Source: a bacterium SCSIO 12827 (lineage in GTDB: Bacteria > Pseudomonadota > Alphaproteobacteria > Rhodospirillales > Casp-alpha2). Taken from it: a stretch of DNA of 64,000 nt. This document shows positions 36,549 to 45,216 of the stretch, one piece after another (positions within the stretch are counted from its first letter, which is position 1; every line of letters begins with the position of its first letter). Location: assembly GCA_024397995.1 (NCBI GenBank), contig CP073746.1, positions 1,922,001 to 1,986,000 on the forward strand, in the 5' to 3' direction. Under the pieces are notes generated by a model that was not told the origin of the DNA, made no database searches, and saw nothing but the letters and a program-made list of their open reading frames with translations. The position numbers and the translations under genes were made by a program.

Positions 36549-37700
36549 TTATCGCCGGACCGCCGCTTCGGCCGTGATGAACGCATTGAGAACCACCTGC
36601 TTGCGGTCCAGGTTGGCGGCGGTCGTCGCGGCAAGCAGGCGCGACACCTTTTCCCATACCTCCAGCCAGCGATCAAGGCTGGCCATGGCATTGAGTCTGG
36701 CCACGGCCTGGGCGTCGATGATGCTCGGCAACGGCCCGCCGCCGGCGGCGATGATCAGGCGTTCCAACCACCAACGCAGCGTCTTGGCGAAAGCCGCGAA
36801 TTCGGCTTCCTTCCCGGCACCACCCAGACGCCCTGCGAAATCATGTAAATCCTTGGCCGGAATGCCATCCGGCAAGCGCGCGAGCAGGCCCGAGACCTCA
36901 TCCAGCATGGCCAATCCCCCCTGCTCCGCCAGATCGAGGGCATAACCGATGCTGCCTTCGGCGACTTCGGCCAGACGTGCCGCCTCGGCCGCCCCCAGAT
37001 CGGGACAGCGCTGAGCGATCAGGGCCGCCACGGCATCCGCCGGCGGCGGCCGCAGGGTCAGGCGCCGGCAGCGCGAACGGATGGTCGGCAGCAAACTGCC
37101 GGGGTTATGCGACACCAGGATAACCAAGGCCTGGGGCGGTGGTTCTTCAAGTACTTTCAGAAGCGCATTGGCGGCGTTGCGATTCATGTCGTCGGCGCTA
37201 TCGATGACGACCACGCGCCACGCCCCCTCGCCCGCCGTCAGGCTAAGGAAGGTCTTGACCGCACGGATGGCGTCGACCGGGATCTGGCCCTTGCGGCGAC
37301 CGGTTTTCTCGTCGACGGCACATTCGACCACCATCAAGTCGGCGTGGCTTCCGGCCAATGTGCGATGGAACACGGGATGGGTTGGGTCCAGGTAAAGCCC
37401 CTGCCCGTCTCCCCCGGCCCCGGCGGGCGCAAGGGCCGATTCCGGCGGCGCGTCGCCGAACAGACCCGGGCCATCCTTCGTGGGCGCCGCCTTGGCCAGG
37501 ACCGCACCGTGGCTCAGGACATAACGGGCGAAACGGTGCGCCAGGGTCGCCTTGCCGATGCCCTTGGGCCCGGTGATCAGCCAGGCATGGGCCAGGCGGC
37601 CGGCCTCAAGCGCCGTGCGCAGGCTCTCCTCGGCCTCCAAATGCCCAATCAGGTCCGGATTGGCGCGCGGGTCCAGGTCCGGGGCATCGTCGGCACTCAT
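36549..37700 (-). CDS. holB: DNA polymerase III subunit delta prime
   Basis: A 383-residue AAA+ clamp-loader subunit. HAWLITGPKGIGKATLAHRFARYV holds the Walker A-like P-loop, and ANALLKVLEEPPPQALVILVSHNPGSLLPTIRSRCRRL is the conserved SRC motif region. Part of the clamp loader, it helps place the beta clamp on DNA. Its start overlaps the tmk stop by four bases. The Ala/Gly/Pro-rich insertion around residues 75-100 is not conserved. Confidence 0.95.
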   Translation of the reverse strand: MSADDAPDLDPRANPDLIGHLEAEESLRTALEAGRLAHAWLITGPKGIGKATLAHRFARYVLSHGAVLAKAAPTKDGPGLFGDAPPESALAPAGAGGDGQGLYLDPTHPVFHRTLAGSHADLMVVECAVDEKTGRRKGQIPVDAIRAVKTFLSLTAGEGAWRVVVIDSADDMNRNAANALLKVLEEPPPQALVILVSHNPGSLLPTIRSRCRRLTLRPPPADAVAALIAQRCPDLGAAEAARLAEVAEGSIGYALDLAEQGGLAMLDEVSGLLARLPDGIPAKDLHDFAGRLGGAGKEAEFAAFAKTLRWWLERLIIAAGGGPLPSIIDAQAVARLNAMASLDRWLEVWEKVSRLLAATTAANLDRKQVVLNAFITAEAAVRR

Positions 37701-38347
37701 CGGCTCGCGGCTTTCAGGTCAGCGCCCAGGCGATGCGACACGGCGGCGCAAATTTCCCGCTGCACATCGTCGACGGTGCCGGTGGCATCGACCACGGCGC
37801 AGCGTCCAGGTTCCGCCTCGGCGATGGCCAGGAAGGTATCGCGGATGCGGGTGTGGAAGCCCAGGTCCATGCGCTCGTATCGGTCCTCGGCCCCGGCACG
37901 ACCGAAGGCGCGGGCCAGGCCTTCCTCCACCGGTATATCCAGGATCAGGGTCAAATCCGGCTGAAAGTCGCCCAGGATGTCTTCCTTGAGGGCCTGAATG
38001 CGTTGTAGCCCCAGGCCGTGCCCGCCGCCCTGATAGGCCAGCGTGGAATCGGTGAAGCGATCGCATAGCACCCAGGCGCCGCTTTCCAGCGCCGGCAGGA
38101 TCGATTTCTCGACATGGTCAACCCGGGCCGCAAAATGCAGCAGCACCTCAGCCACGGGCGGCCAGCGATCAATCGTGCCACGAACCAGCAGATTACGGAT
38201 ATTCTCCGCGCCCGGCGTGCCGCCGGGCTCCCGCGTGGTCAGGACTTCGATACCTGCGTCCTCCAAGACCTTGGCCAACAGGCCAAGTTGGGTCGACTTG
38301 CCGCCGCCCTCGCCGCCTTCGAATGTAATGAACTTGCCCGTCGTCAC
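37697..38347 (-). CDS. tmk: Thymidylate kinase
   Basis: A 216-residue P-loop kinase. FEGGEGGGKSTQLGLL is the P-loop, VLTTREPGGTPGAENIRNLL the DR/EPGG motif, and DRFTDSTLAYQGGG the conserved substrate-binding stretch, followed by a lid region (GRAGAEDRYERMD). It phosphorylates dTMP to dTDP for DNA synthesis. It is the first gene of the tmk-holB-metG-tatD-MBL run here, with the D-alanyl-D-alanine carboxypeptidase gene 81 bases upstream. Confidence 0.96.
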   Translation of the reverse strand: MTTGKFITFEGGEGGGKSTQLGLLAKVLEDAGIEVLTTREPGGTPGAENIRNLLVRGTIDRWPPVAEVLLHFAARVDHVEKSILPALESGAWVLCDRFTDSTLAYQGGGHGLGLQRIQALKEDILGDFQPDLTLILDIPVEEGLARAFGRAGAEDRYERMDLGFHTRIRDTFLAIAEAEPGRCAVVDATGTVDDVQREICAAVSHRLGADLKAASR

Positions 38348-38428
38348 CGGCCGGCACCCCGACTATCCTGGTTATCGCGCATTCCGTGCATGTTTGCGGT
38401 CAGTTGCCGCATCCCTGGCCGGGCGGCG

Positions 38429-39619
38429 CTAACCGGAAACACCCAAGATGATAGACCGGAGAGCGCTCATCACCCTACCGAAAAGGCCCAGGCGTTCGGC
38501 GCCGTCACCGGCCAGAAGCGGGACTTTGATCGCTTCGCGCTCGGGGAAGGTCAGGGTCAGCGTGCCAGGCTTGTCACCCGCCTTTACCGGGGCCGGCACG
38601 GGCGTTTGGTATTCGACGGTCACCTTCATGCCCGCGCGTTCCTTGCGCGGCAAGGTCAGCAGCATTTCGTCGGTGACGATCAGCGGCACCTGCGCCTTGT
38701 TGCCGAGCCAGATATCGACCTTGGCGACTTCCTCGCCGGCCTTGAACAGGGCGTAATTCTTGAACTCGCGGAAGCCCCATTCGAGAAGCCGTTGCGGCTC
38801 CTCGCGCCGGGCGCGCTTGTTGGGCAGGCCGTTGACGACCAGGATCAGCCGCCGGCCGAGGCGTTCCGCCGAGGCGGTCAGCCCGTATCCGGCGTTTTCC
38901 GTATGCCCCGTCTTCAGGCCATCGACACCGATCCCCTTGCCCAGCAATTCGTTGCGATTGTGCTGAGTGTGGTTGTTGTAGGCAAATTTGCGTTCCGAGT
39001 AATAGTGGTAGAACTCGGGGAAATCCTTGATCGTCCGCATGGCCAAGGTCGCCAGATCGCGCGCCGTCATGCGGTGTTCCGGGTGGGGCCAGCCCGACGC
39101 GTTGCGAAAGGTGCTGTTCGTGAGCCCGATTTCGCGGGCCTTTTCGGTCATCATCTCGGCAAAGGCATCCTCGCTGCCGGCCAAGGCCTCGGCGACGACG
39201 ACACAGGCATCGTTACCCGACTGAACGATAATGCCCTGTAGCAGGTCTTCGACACGGACCCGCTGACGCGGTTCCAGGAACATGGTCGATCCACCCGAGG
39301 CCCAATTGCCCTTGCGCCAAGCGTTCTCACTGACCACGAACTCCTCGTCGAGGGATAGGCTGCCCTCCTTCAGGCGTTCGAACACCATATAGACCGTCAT
39401 CAGCTTGCTCATGGACGCCGGCGGCATCAGGGCGTCCGCGTCCTTTTCGAACAGCACGGCGCCGGTCTGATTATCGATCAGGATGGCCTCGCGGGCGACG
39501 GTGTCCATGGCCGCAGCCAACGGCGCGCCAAACATCATGGTGGCGATCATCACGGCACCCGCTGCGAGACGGCGCAGATGCGGAACGGAATGGGATACGA
39601 AATTCAATGTCGTCATCAT
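38429..39619 (-). CDS. D-alanyl-D-alanine carboxypeptidase (PBP5/6-like)
   Basis: A 396-residue protein starting at the ATG at 39619; a longer frame runs back to 39712, but the signal peptide begins here (VPHLRRLAAGAVMIATMMFGAPLAAA). The PBP motifs are complete: SxxK in PPASMSKLMT, SxN in SGNDAC and KTG in LKTGHTENAGYGL. The C-terminal beta domain is PBP5-type. It removes the terminal D-Ala from peptidoglycan stem peptides in the periplasm. It lies between rlpA and tmk, like dacF in other alphaproteobacteria. Confidence 0.94.
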   Translation of the reverse strand: MMTTLNFVSHSVPHLRRLAAGAVMIATMMFGAPLAAAMDTVAREAILIDNQTGAVLFEKDADALMPPASMSKLMTVYMVFERLKEGSLSLDEEFVVSENAWRKGNWASGGSTMFLEPRQRVRVEDLLQGIIVQSGNDACVVVAEALAGSEDAFAEMMTEKAREIGLTNSTFRNASGWPHPEHRMTARDLATLAMRTIKDFPEFYHYYSERKFAYNNHTQHNRNELLGKGIGVDGLKTGHTENAGYGLTASAERLGRRLILVVNGLPNKRARREEPQRLLEWGFREFKNYALFKAGEEVAKVDIWLGNKAQVPLIVTDEMLLTLPRKERAGMKVTVEYQTPVPAPVKAGDKPGTLTLTFPEREAIKVPLLAGDGAERLGLFGRVMSALRSIILGVSG

Positions 39620-39733
39620 ACTTCGCGCCCGCTGCTTAAAGGCGCGTCCTTCTGGTTCCTTGTAACGCCCGGGACCGGGCGTCTGGGACAATCTTAGGAC
39701 CGACCACGCCATGGAAATGGGGCGGAAATGGGG

Positions 39734-40720
39734 TCAGGACCCCGCCCCCTTGCCGTCGACGATGATCCGTGCCCCTGGATAACCGATGGCCTGGAGTTGC
39801 TCAAGGGCGCGGTCGGCATCCTCGACCGTGGCCAGAGGACCGACCCGGACACGATAGAAATCCTTGTTGTCGATCAGGACATGGGAAATCGTCGCCGGCG
39901 ACACCCGGTTGACCATGATCTGGGTCCGCATGGCGTTCTGGTAATTGGTGAAGGCCCCAGCCTGAACAAAGATGTTGGTCGGCCCGACGGCGACGGTGGT
40001 GACTTCCGGTTCCACCGGCGGGGCGGGTTGCACTTCGTCAGCGGCGGCGGCTTGGCTGCTCGACGCCGATACGGGAGGCTGGCTGGACGGCTGGGGGGCG
40101 GCCTGAGCACCCGGCGGCGGCGGCAGGGATTCGGCACTGACCGAGGCTTTCGGCATCTTGTCCACCTGTATGGGACTACCGTGTTCAGCAATTGAGTCTT
40201 GGCCGAGAATCTGCGCCTTCAGGGCCTGCGAGCGTTCGGCCAGAATCTGCACCCGGACCCGCGCCGTGCCCTGATCCTTGAACCCCAGCAATTGCGCGCC
40301 GCGGCGAGAGACATCAATAATGCGCCCCTTGGCAAAGGGCCCCCGGTCGTTGACCCGCAATACGATGGAGCGCCCGTTTTCCAGGTTGATGACCCGCACG
40401 AAGGACGGCAGCGGCAGCGTGCGGTGCGCCGCCGTCAAGTCATTCATGTCGTAGGTCTCGCCGTTGGCCGTGTCCTTTCCGTGGAAATCACTGCCGTACC
40501 AGGAGGCAATCCCGGTCTCGTCGTAGTCCCATTCCTCGGCCGGATAATACCAGGTGCCGGAAATCTGATAGGGGGTGCCGATCTTGTAATGGCCCGTGGT
40601 TCCCGCTGCCCCCTGAAGGCGCTTGGTGCCGGAAATCAGGAACTGGGTTTCGGCGCAACCGCTGACCAGTATGGCCAATCCCAACAAGATCAGCCAGTTA
40701 ACCTTAATACGCCCAGCCAT
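39734..40720 (-). CDS. rlpA: RlpA-family septal ring lytic transglycosylase, SPOR domain
   Basis: A 328-residue lipoprotein. The signal MAGRIKVNWLILLGLAILVSGC gives a lipobox VSGC with Cys22. The double-psi beta-barrel RlpA domain follows, with IASWYGSDFHGKDTANGETYDMNDLTAAHRTLPLPSFVRVINLENGRSIVLRVNDRGPF; the catalytic Asp is in RVNDRGPF. A Pro/Ala/Gln linker leads to a C-terminal SPOR domain (about residues 250-325; YFVQAGAF-like FVQAGAFTNYQNAM), which binds denuded septal glycan. It works at cell division with amidases. Confidence 0.94.
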   Translation of the reverse strand: MAGRIKVNWLILLGLAILVSGCAETQFLISGTKRLQGAAGTTGHYKIGTPYQISGTWYYPAEEWDYDETGIASWYGSDFHGKDTANGETYDMNDLTAAHRTLPLPSFVRVINLENGRSIVLRVNDRGPFAKGRIIDVSRRGAQLLGFKDQGTARVRVQILAERSQALKAQILGQDSIAEHGSPIQVDKMPKASVSAESLPPPPGAQAAPQPSSQPPVSASSSQAAAADEVQPAPPVEPEVTTVAVGPTNIFVQAGAFTNYQNAMRTQIMVNRVSPATISHVLIDNKDFYRVRVGPLATVEDADRALEQLQAIGYPGARIIVDGKGAGS

Positions 40721-40817
40721 GGCGCCGCCCCCTGAATACGAAAATGTAGTAGAAAAATTACGGAAACCAGCCTTTATTTAGTGTAGTCGAGTCCGGCCCA
40801 CCCGGCAACCACGGGCG

Positions 40818-42056
40818 TTACCCGCCATTGCCGCGCAGATGATCAAGCAGTCGGGAATCCGGATAGCCGTCCGGCGCCAGACCTTCCCGCACCTGATACC
40901 CCTTGATGGCACGCCGTGTCATGGCGCCGGCAATGCCGTCCTGCCCCCCGGCGTCGAACCCCTTTCCCGTCAAAAGGCGTTGAATTTCACGCATGTCGGA
41001 CCTTGACAAGGCCTTGTCATTGCTTGGTTTTTTGGCAACGAGAGGCCCCTTTCCGACCAGCCGGTCGGCGAGATGCCCGACCGCCAGCGCATAGAGGATC
41101 GAACGGTTCCAGACGAGAATGGTTTTATAATTGCCATAGACCAGAAAGGCTGGGCCGTCCGCCCCCGCGGGCAACACCAGGGCCGCGTCAATGTCCACCG
41201 CCGGCAGATCGCGGCCATCGGCGCGACGCACCCCCTTCGCCTGCCATTCCTTTAATTTCAAATTCTTATCAAGACCGCTTAAAGCAAAATCGAAATCTTT
41301 TGGCAGGCGCACTTCGCGCCCCCAGGTCTCGTCCTTGCGCCAACCGGACTTGGACAGGAAATGCGCCGACGAGGCGAACACGTCCGGCAGGGAGCGCCAC
41401 AAATCGCGGCGCCCGTCGCCATCGAAGTCGACCGCATAGGCACGGTAGGTCGAAGGAATGAACTGTGTGTTGCCCATGGCCCCGGCCCAGGATGCCTTCA
41501 CATCCGCCGGGATGTCGCCGCGGTCGATGATCTCCAGCGCCGCCATAAGCTGCTCTGAAAAGAACTTGGAACGCCGAGGGTCGAACGCCAGGGTCGCCAG
41601 GGACCCGATCAGCGGAAAGGTGCCCGTGTAGTCGCCGAAGTTGCTTTCCAAGCCCCAGAAAGCGACCAGAAAGCGGGGCGGAACGCCGTATAGCGACTCG
41701 ACTTTGTTCAGGAGCGCGGCATGAGTCTTCAGCAGCTCACGGCCTCGGGCGATCCGCTTGTCGGAAATCGTCTTTTCGTAATACTGCCAGAAGGTCATGG
41801 TGAATTCGGGCTGGCGGCGATCCAGCTCGATGACCCGGGTGATGTAAGTCGCACCCGCCAGAGCCCGGTCCAGGGTCGCGGCGGAAATCCCCCGCGCGGC
41901 GGCCGTTGTTTTGAAGGAATCGAGCCAAGCCTGGAATTCGGCGGCGCTCGGCGGGGTTACCGGTTCAACAGAAGCAGAAGCCGGCCGAATGCCAAGGCTT
42001 CCAAGCCAAAGAGCGCACAACACCAACGCCGCGAGCCATATTGAACGTCTCTGCAT
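40818..42056 (-). CDS. MltB-type lytic murein transglycosylase with peptidoglycan-binding domain
   Basis: A 412-residue protein starting at the ATG at 42056, where a signal peptide begins (MQRRSIWLAALVLCALWLGSLGIRPASA); the longer frame to 42281 overlaps ydcF. The catalytic Glu is in VAFWGLESNFGDYTG, and GAMGNTQFIPSTYRAYAVDFDGDGRRDLW is the MltB core. A C-terminal peptidoglycan-binding domain follows (SDMREIQRLLTGKGFDAGGQDGIAGAMTRRAIKGYQ). It cleaves glycan strands with formation of 1,6-anhydro ends in the periplasm. Confidence 0.94.
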   Translation of the reverse strand: MQRRSIWLAALVLCALWLGSLGIRPASASVEPVTPPSAAEFQAWLDSFKTTAAARGISAATLDRALAGATYITRVIELDRRQPEFTMTFWQYYEKTISDKRIARGRELLKTHAALLNKVESLYGVPPRFLVAFWGLESNFGDYTGTFPLIGSLATLAFDPRRSKFFSEQLMAALEIIDRGDIPADVKASWAGAMGNTQFIPSTYRAYAVDFDGDGRRDLWRSLPDVFASSAHFLSKSGWRKDETWGREVRLPKDFDFALSGLDKNLKLKEWQAKGVRRADGRDLPAVDIDAALVLPAGADGPAFLVYGNYKTILVWNRSILYALAVGHLADRLVGKGPLVAKKPSNDKALSRSDMREIQRLLTGKGFDAGGQDGIAGAMTRRAIKGYQVREGLAPDGYPDSRLLDHLRGNGG

Positions 42057-42183
42057 GATCCTCAACACCCTGCCCGACCGATGGCGGTTGCCTCGCCTGG
42101 GCCATGAAGGCCTTGTGCCATAGGGATTTGACCGCCGCAAGGCCCGGCGCGCGGCCGGCTCCGACCCGGGAGGCGGTTTCCGC

Positions 42184-42975
42184 TCAGGGAGCCGGGTACA
42201 GGCTGTCGCTGCGCCCCAGAACATAGGCCACGGCCATGCCCAGGAATTCATGCACGGCGGCATCCAGCATGGATTGCCCACCCAGGTTTTCCAGGCTCAG
42301 CGTCCAGCCCCTTGTGGGCAACGTAATGTAATCGACGGGATAGGGAATAACCGGCCAGCCTTGCTTGCGGAACAGGCCGACGGCGCGCGGCATATGGCGG
42401 GCGGAGGTAATCATCACCCAGGGACGATCCGCTTCGACCGTCACCAGTTTCCTGCTGAACACCACGTTTTCCATGGTGTTGCGCGATTCCGCTTCGACAA
42501 TCACCCGCGACATATCAAGGTTCAGCAAATCGGCCAGGTCCTTGAAATAGTGCCCTTCCTTGGCATCCTGGGCGAACAGGCTGCCCGCCCCACCCGTGAA
42601 TACCAACGGCACGCCCGGCCGGGTGTCGCCCAACATGGCGAAGAACAACAGCCGTTCCATGCTGCTGTCGACGGCGATCTGGCCCCGCTCGCGAGAGATC
42701 ACGGGATTGATGGAGCCCCCAAGCACGATGATTCCGCCGATCTTTTCCGGCAATTCCGTCTGCTTTGGAAAGCGCTCCTCCAGATCCCGGATCATCATCT
42801 CTCCGATTGGGATCACGGTGACGGCCCAAAGAGTCAGGATGCTCACCCCGAACAGCATCAGGCCGGCGCGGCGGAACCGGGTCAGAACGAGAATAAAGCC
42901 GACCGTCATGCCGAGAAACATGACCATCGACGGCTTCAACAGAAACCACATGACTTTGGACAGGATGAAATACAT
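42184..42975 (-). CDS. YdcF/DUF218-family membrane protein
   Basis: A 263-residue protein with two hydrophobic N-terminal segments (residues 8-30 and 36-55). The DUF218 domain begins at IGGIIVLGGSINP; conserved GHYFKDLADLL, EAESRNTMENVVFSRKL and VMITSARHMPRAVGLFRKQGW follow. The family includes ElyC and SanA, inner-membrane proteins linked to envelope integrity and peptidoglycan precursor pools. Its placement beside the lytic transglycosylase and RlpA genes suits an envelope role. Confidence 0.9.
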   Translation of the reverse strand: MYFILSKVMWFLLKPSMVMFLGMTVGFILVLTRFRRAGLMLFGVSILTLWAVTVIPIGEMMIRDLEERFPKQTELPEKIGGIIVLGGSINPVISRERGQIAVDSSMERLLFFAMLGDTRPGVPLVFTGGAGSLFAQDAKEGHYFKDLADLLNLDMSRVIVEAESRNTMENVVFSRKLVTVEADRPWVMITSARHMPRAVGLFRKQGWPVIPYPVDYITLPTRGWTLSLENLGGQSMLDAAVHEFLGMAVAYVLGRSDSLYPAP

Positions 42976-43080
42976 GGCCGGGCTTGTACCTCAAGGCCGG
43001 GCCAAGCGCACGAAAATCCGCGCAACACGGTTGATGCCGCGTCATCATCTTCGGACGCCCTTCGCGAGGGCCGGGCATTA

Positions 43081-43098
43081 AAAAAAGCCCCAAAGGGC
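43081..43098 (-). terminator. Weak terminator after the small acidic-protein gene
   Basis: On the minus strand GCCC-tttg-GGGC is followed by a run of T (43081-43086). The stem has only four pairs, so the call is modest; it lies 35 bases past the stop of the gene at 43133. Confidence 0.4.
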
Positions 43099-43132
43099 CA
43101 ATCAACATTACGACGCGAAAGGCGCTCGATTC

Positions 43133-43447
43133 TTAGACCTGAATATCGACCGTCTTGCCGTTATTCGCGGAGAAATCGGGAGATTTGAATTCGCTGTCGG
43201 CACCACCGCCGGACGGACGGTCATCTTCGGCGGAATGGTGGGAATTCTTATTTTCGAGGACGGCATCAACGGCAGCGTTGCGGTTGCGGTTTTCCTCAGC
43301 CGTCTGAACGACGGCCTCGGTCGCATCCTCGCGCCGATCGGAAATCTGTTCTGCTGCGCGCTCAAAAACAACCTGCCGCACCACCGCCAAATTAAGGGCG
43401 GTGAGGGCTGCACTTGCTCCCGGCGCTTTCTGTGCCGAACCGATCAT
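43133..43447 (-). CDS. Small protein of unknown function
   Basis: A 104-residue protein. The N-terminal half (SAALTALNLAVVRQVVFERAAEQISDRREDATEAVVQTAEENRN) should form one long amphipathic helix, and the C-terminal half is hydrophilic and probably disordered (DDRPSGGGADSEFKSPDFSANNGKTVDIQV). I see no signal peptide or motif. A good promoter lies on the same strand 67 bases upstream and a weak terminator downstream, so it is probably expressed alone. The function is unknown. Confidence 0.65.
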   Translation of the reverse strand: MIGSAQKAPGASAALTALNLAVVRQVVFERAAEQISDRREDATEAVVQTAEENRNRNAAVDAVLENKNSHHSAEDDRPSGGGADSEFKSPDFSANNGKTVDIQV

Positions 43448-43513
43448 TGTCAGGCGGTCCCTTCTGAACCTACACGTCGCGTGATCAAATCATCTCACAC
43501 GGATTACATTCGT

Positions 43514-43542
43514 ATATTACCAAGACCGGGCAGGTATCACAA
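43514..43542 (-). promoter_or_regulatory. Sigma-70-type promoter for the gene at 43133-43447
   Basis: On the minus strand TTGTGA (43542-43537), a 17-base spacer and TAATAT (43519-43514). This is an almost consensus arrangement, 67 bases before the start codon. Confidence 0.6.
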
Positions 43543-43681
43543 CCCTCTATTGACAATTTTTTCATTTTATGGATCGGGGCTGATTTCCGCCATTTTTGCC
43601 CACCAAAACGCGAAAAAATCACCGCTAAATCGATTTCTGACAATAACCTGACAGATGTTTTTGGTCTTTTTTTTGGGGGTT

Positions 43682-43697
43682 TGTGACTCTGGTCACT
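43682..43697 (+). promoter_or_regulatory. CRP/FNR-type box
   Basis: TGTGA-ctctgg-TCACT, a symmetrical CRP/FNR-superfamily site with a six-base centre, 80 bases before the small membrane protein ORF at 43777. The rest of the 43448-43776 gap is AT-rich promoter DNA for the divergent genes, with no further ORF I can support. Confidence 0.5.
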
Positions 43698-43776
43698 GCC
43701 CTACCGATATGCATTAGCAAGAATGCATGCAGCAGAACGTCAAACAGACGGACATGCCGGGACAGGAGGCTTCACA

Positions 43777-43893
43777 ATGTCGAACCGCTCCACCAGACTC
43801 ATCGGCAGCACGCTGGGCGTGGTAACCGGGGGCACACTCGCCGCCATTGGCGTCATCCACATCATTCAGTTAAGTCTTCTTCGACTTTTCTAG
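43777..43893 (+). CDS. 38-residue membrane peptide
   Basis: A short reading frame of 38 residues with an excellent AGGAGG ribosome-binding site (43764-43769) seven bases before the ATG. The peptide begins MSNRSTRLIGSTL and continues through GVVTGGTLAAIGVIHIIQL, a single predicted transmembrane helix with a GxxxG-like small-residue face, and ends in LSLLRLF. It is preceded by a CRP/FNR-type box and followed by the tRNA-Ser gene. Small single-helix membrane peptides often bind larger membrane proteins. No homology is claimed; translation is supported only by the ribosome-binding site and composition. Confidence 0.5.
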   Translation: MSNRSTRLIGSTLGVVTGGTLAAIGVIHIIQLSLLRLF

Positions 43894-43983
43894 GCGGGCA
43901 CGACCGACCTTCGCTTAGGCTTGACAGGCGCCCACGAACACGAGAGACATCCTCCCTCCACTCGGGCTTAATAAGTCCGGACA

Positions 43984-44073
43984 GGATGGGTGGCCGAGCG
44001 GTTGAAGGCACTGGTCTTGAAAACCAGCAAGGGTTAACGCCCTTCGTGGGTTCGAATCCCACCCCATCCGCCA
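43984..44073 (+). tRNA. tRNA-Ser (anticodon TGA), integration site
   Basis: The acceptor arms GGATGGG (43984-43990) and CCCATCC (44063-44069) pair fully. The anticodon stem CTGGT/ACCAG encloses CTTGAAA, giving anticodon TGA. A long variable arm (AAGGGTTAACGCCCTT) is typical of tRNA-Ser, and the gene encodes its CCA. A tyrosine integrase follows 117 bases later, so the 3' end of this tRNA is the probable attachment site (attL) of the mobile element to its right. Confidence 0.96.
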
Positions 44074-44123
44074 TTATTTCAATAACTTAGATAGGAACCG
44101 CCCTGGTATATTTATTCTCTCTA

Positions 44124-44177
44124 TTGCTGTTCAGGGACAAATTTGGGACAATCCATTTCATACATTGACGATGTATG
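44124..44177 (+). promoter_or_regulatory. Integrase promoter with repeats
   Basis: TTGCTG (44124-44129), 17 bases, then GACAAT form a plausible promoter. Two direct repeats GGGACAA at 44134-44140 and 44145-44151 are 11 bases apart, one helical turn. A seven-pair inverted repeat CATACAT-n5-ATGTATG (44159-44177) ends 13 bases before the integrase ATG. They may be arm-type or excisionase/autoregulation sites. Confidence 0.45.
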
Positions 44178-44190
44178 GCGAGATTGAAAC

Positions 44191-45216
44191 ATGGCGACAT
44201 TCGAAAAAAGAGGCCCGGGCCTTTGGCGAGCGCGAGTACGCCGGCGAGGATTCCCAACCGCTAGCAAAAATTTTAAGTCAAAAGCCGAAGCACAGGCCTG
44301 GGCCCGGGACGTTGAAGGAGAGATTGACCGCGGTTCTTATCAAGGGAAGGCAGAGGCTGATCGGACAACTCTGCTAGAAGCTCTTGACCGGTACGAGAAT
44401 GAGGTGACACCTCAGAAAAAAGGCAGTCGTGTCGAAAAATACCGATTGGCACTCTGGCGTCGAGATCCCCTTGCCTCCCGGTCCCTGGGCTCTTTGCGTA
44501 GCGCGGACTTCGCCAAGTGGCGAGATTCCATGGTCGCTGATGGTTTCTCAGCCAGTAAAATCAGAAATGACCTCAACCTTATCTCGCATTTATTCAATAT
44601 CGCCCGCGTTGAGTGGGGATTTGAAGGCCTATCGAATCCGATAACACGGATTAGAAAGCCAAAGATGCCCGAAGGACGTGACCGAAGGCTCACGACGGAA
44701 GAAGAAATTGCTCTTTTAGCTGCTTGCAAGAACTCAAGGTCACACTGGCTGCTGGCCGTCGTCCAAGTGGCCATCGAGACAGGTATGCGCCTCGGTGAAA
44801 TTCTGTCACTCCGTCATTCAAACATTGATGTTTGGGAAGAAGGAGGGGTTTACCGTGGCGTCGCGCGGCTTGACGACACCAAAAACGGCACCAGACGCGA
44901 TGTTCCCCTTTCTCCTGCAGCAGTCCAAGCCCTTAAAGGGGTGCCGATCGATATCAACGGTAAGGTTTTTCCTATTTCACCGGAATCGATCAAAAAATCG
45001 TTCGGCCGAGCTGTAAAAGTAGCAAAATTGGCCGATTTGCGATTTCACGACCTCCGGCACGAGGCCACTAGTCGGTTTTTTGAGCAAGGCCTCGACATCA
45101 TGAGTGTCGCGGCGATAACCGGGCATAAGACTTTGGCCATGTTACAGCGATATACGCATCTCAGAGCCAGAGATATCGCAGCGAAACTCGCCACAAACAG
45201 CACTGCAAGCACATAA
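44191..45216 (+). CDS. Tyrosine recombinase (integrase of the island)
   Basis: A 341-residue phage-type integrase. An N-terminal arm-binding-like part (FEKRGPGLWRARVRRRGFPTASKNF) and a core-binding helical domain (about residues 58-155) precede the catalytic domain. All catalytic residues can be read: Arg200 (ETGMRLGEIL), Lys231, His286/Arg289 (HDLRHE), His312 (GHKTL) and Tyr321 (QRYTHL). It would integrate and excise the element at the adjacent tRNA-Ser gene. The frame is intact. The 434 bases after it (45217-45650) contain no gene I can support. Confidence 0.95.
   Translation: MATFEKRGPGLWRARVRRRGFPTASKNFKSKAEAQAWARDVEGEIDRGSYQGKAEADRTTLLEALDRYENEVTPQKKGSRVEKYRLALWRRDPLASRSLGSLRSADFAKWRDSMVADGFSASKIRNDLNLISHLFNIARVEWGFEGLSNPITRIRKPKMPEGRDRRLTTEEEIALLAACKNSRSHWLLAVVQVAIETGMRLGEILSLRHSNIDVWEEGGVYRGVARLDDTKNGTRRDVPLSPAAVQALKGVPIDINGKVFPISPESIKKSFGRAVKVAKLADLRFHDLRHEATSRFFEQGLDIMSVAAITGHKTLAMLQRYTHLRARDIAAKLATNSTAST

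Noticed and set aside
35628-36848. Plus-strand frame of 406 residues across metG and holB
   Set aside because: Antisense to two clearly recognisable essential genes.
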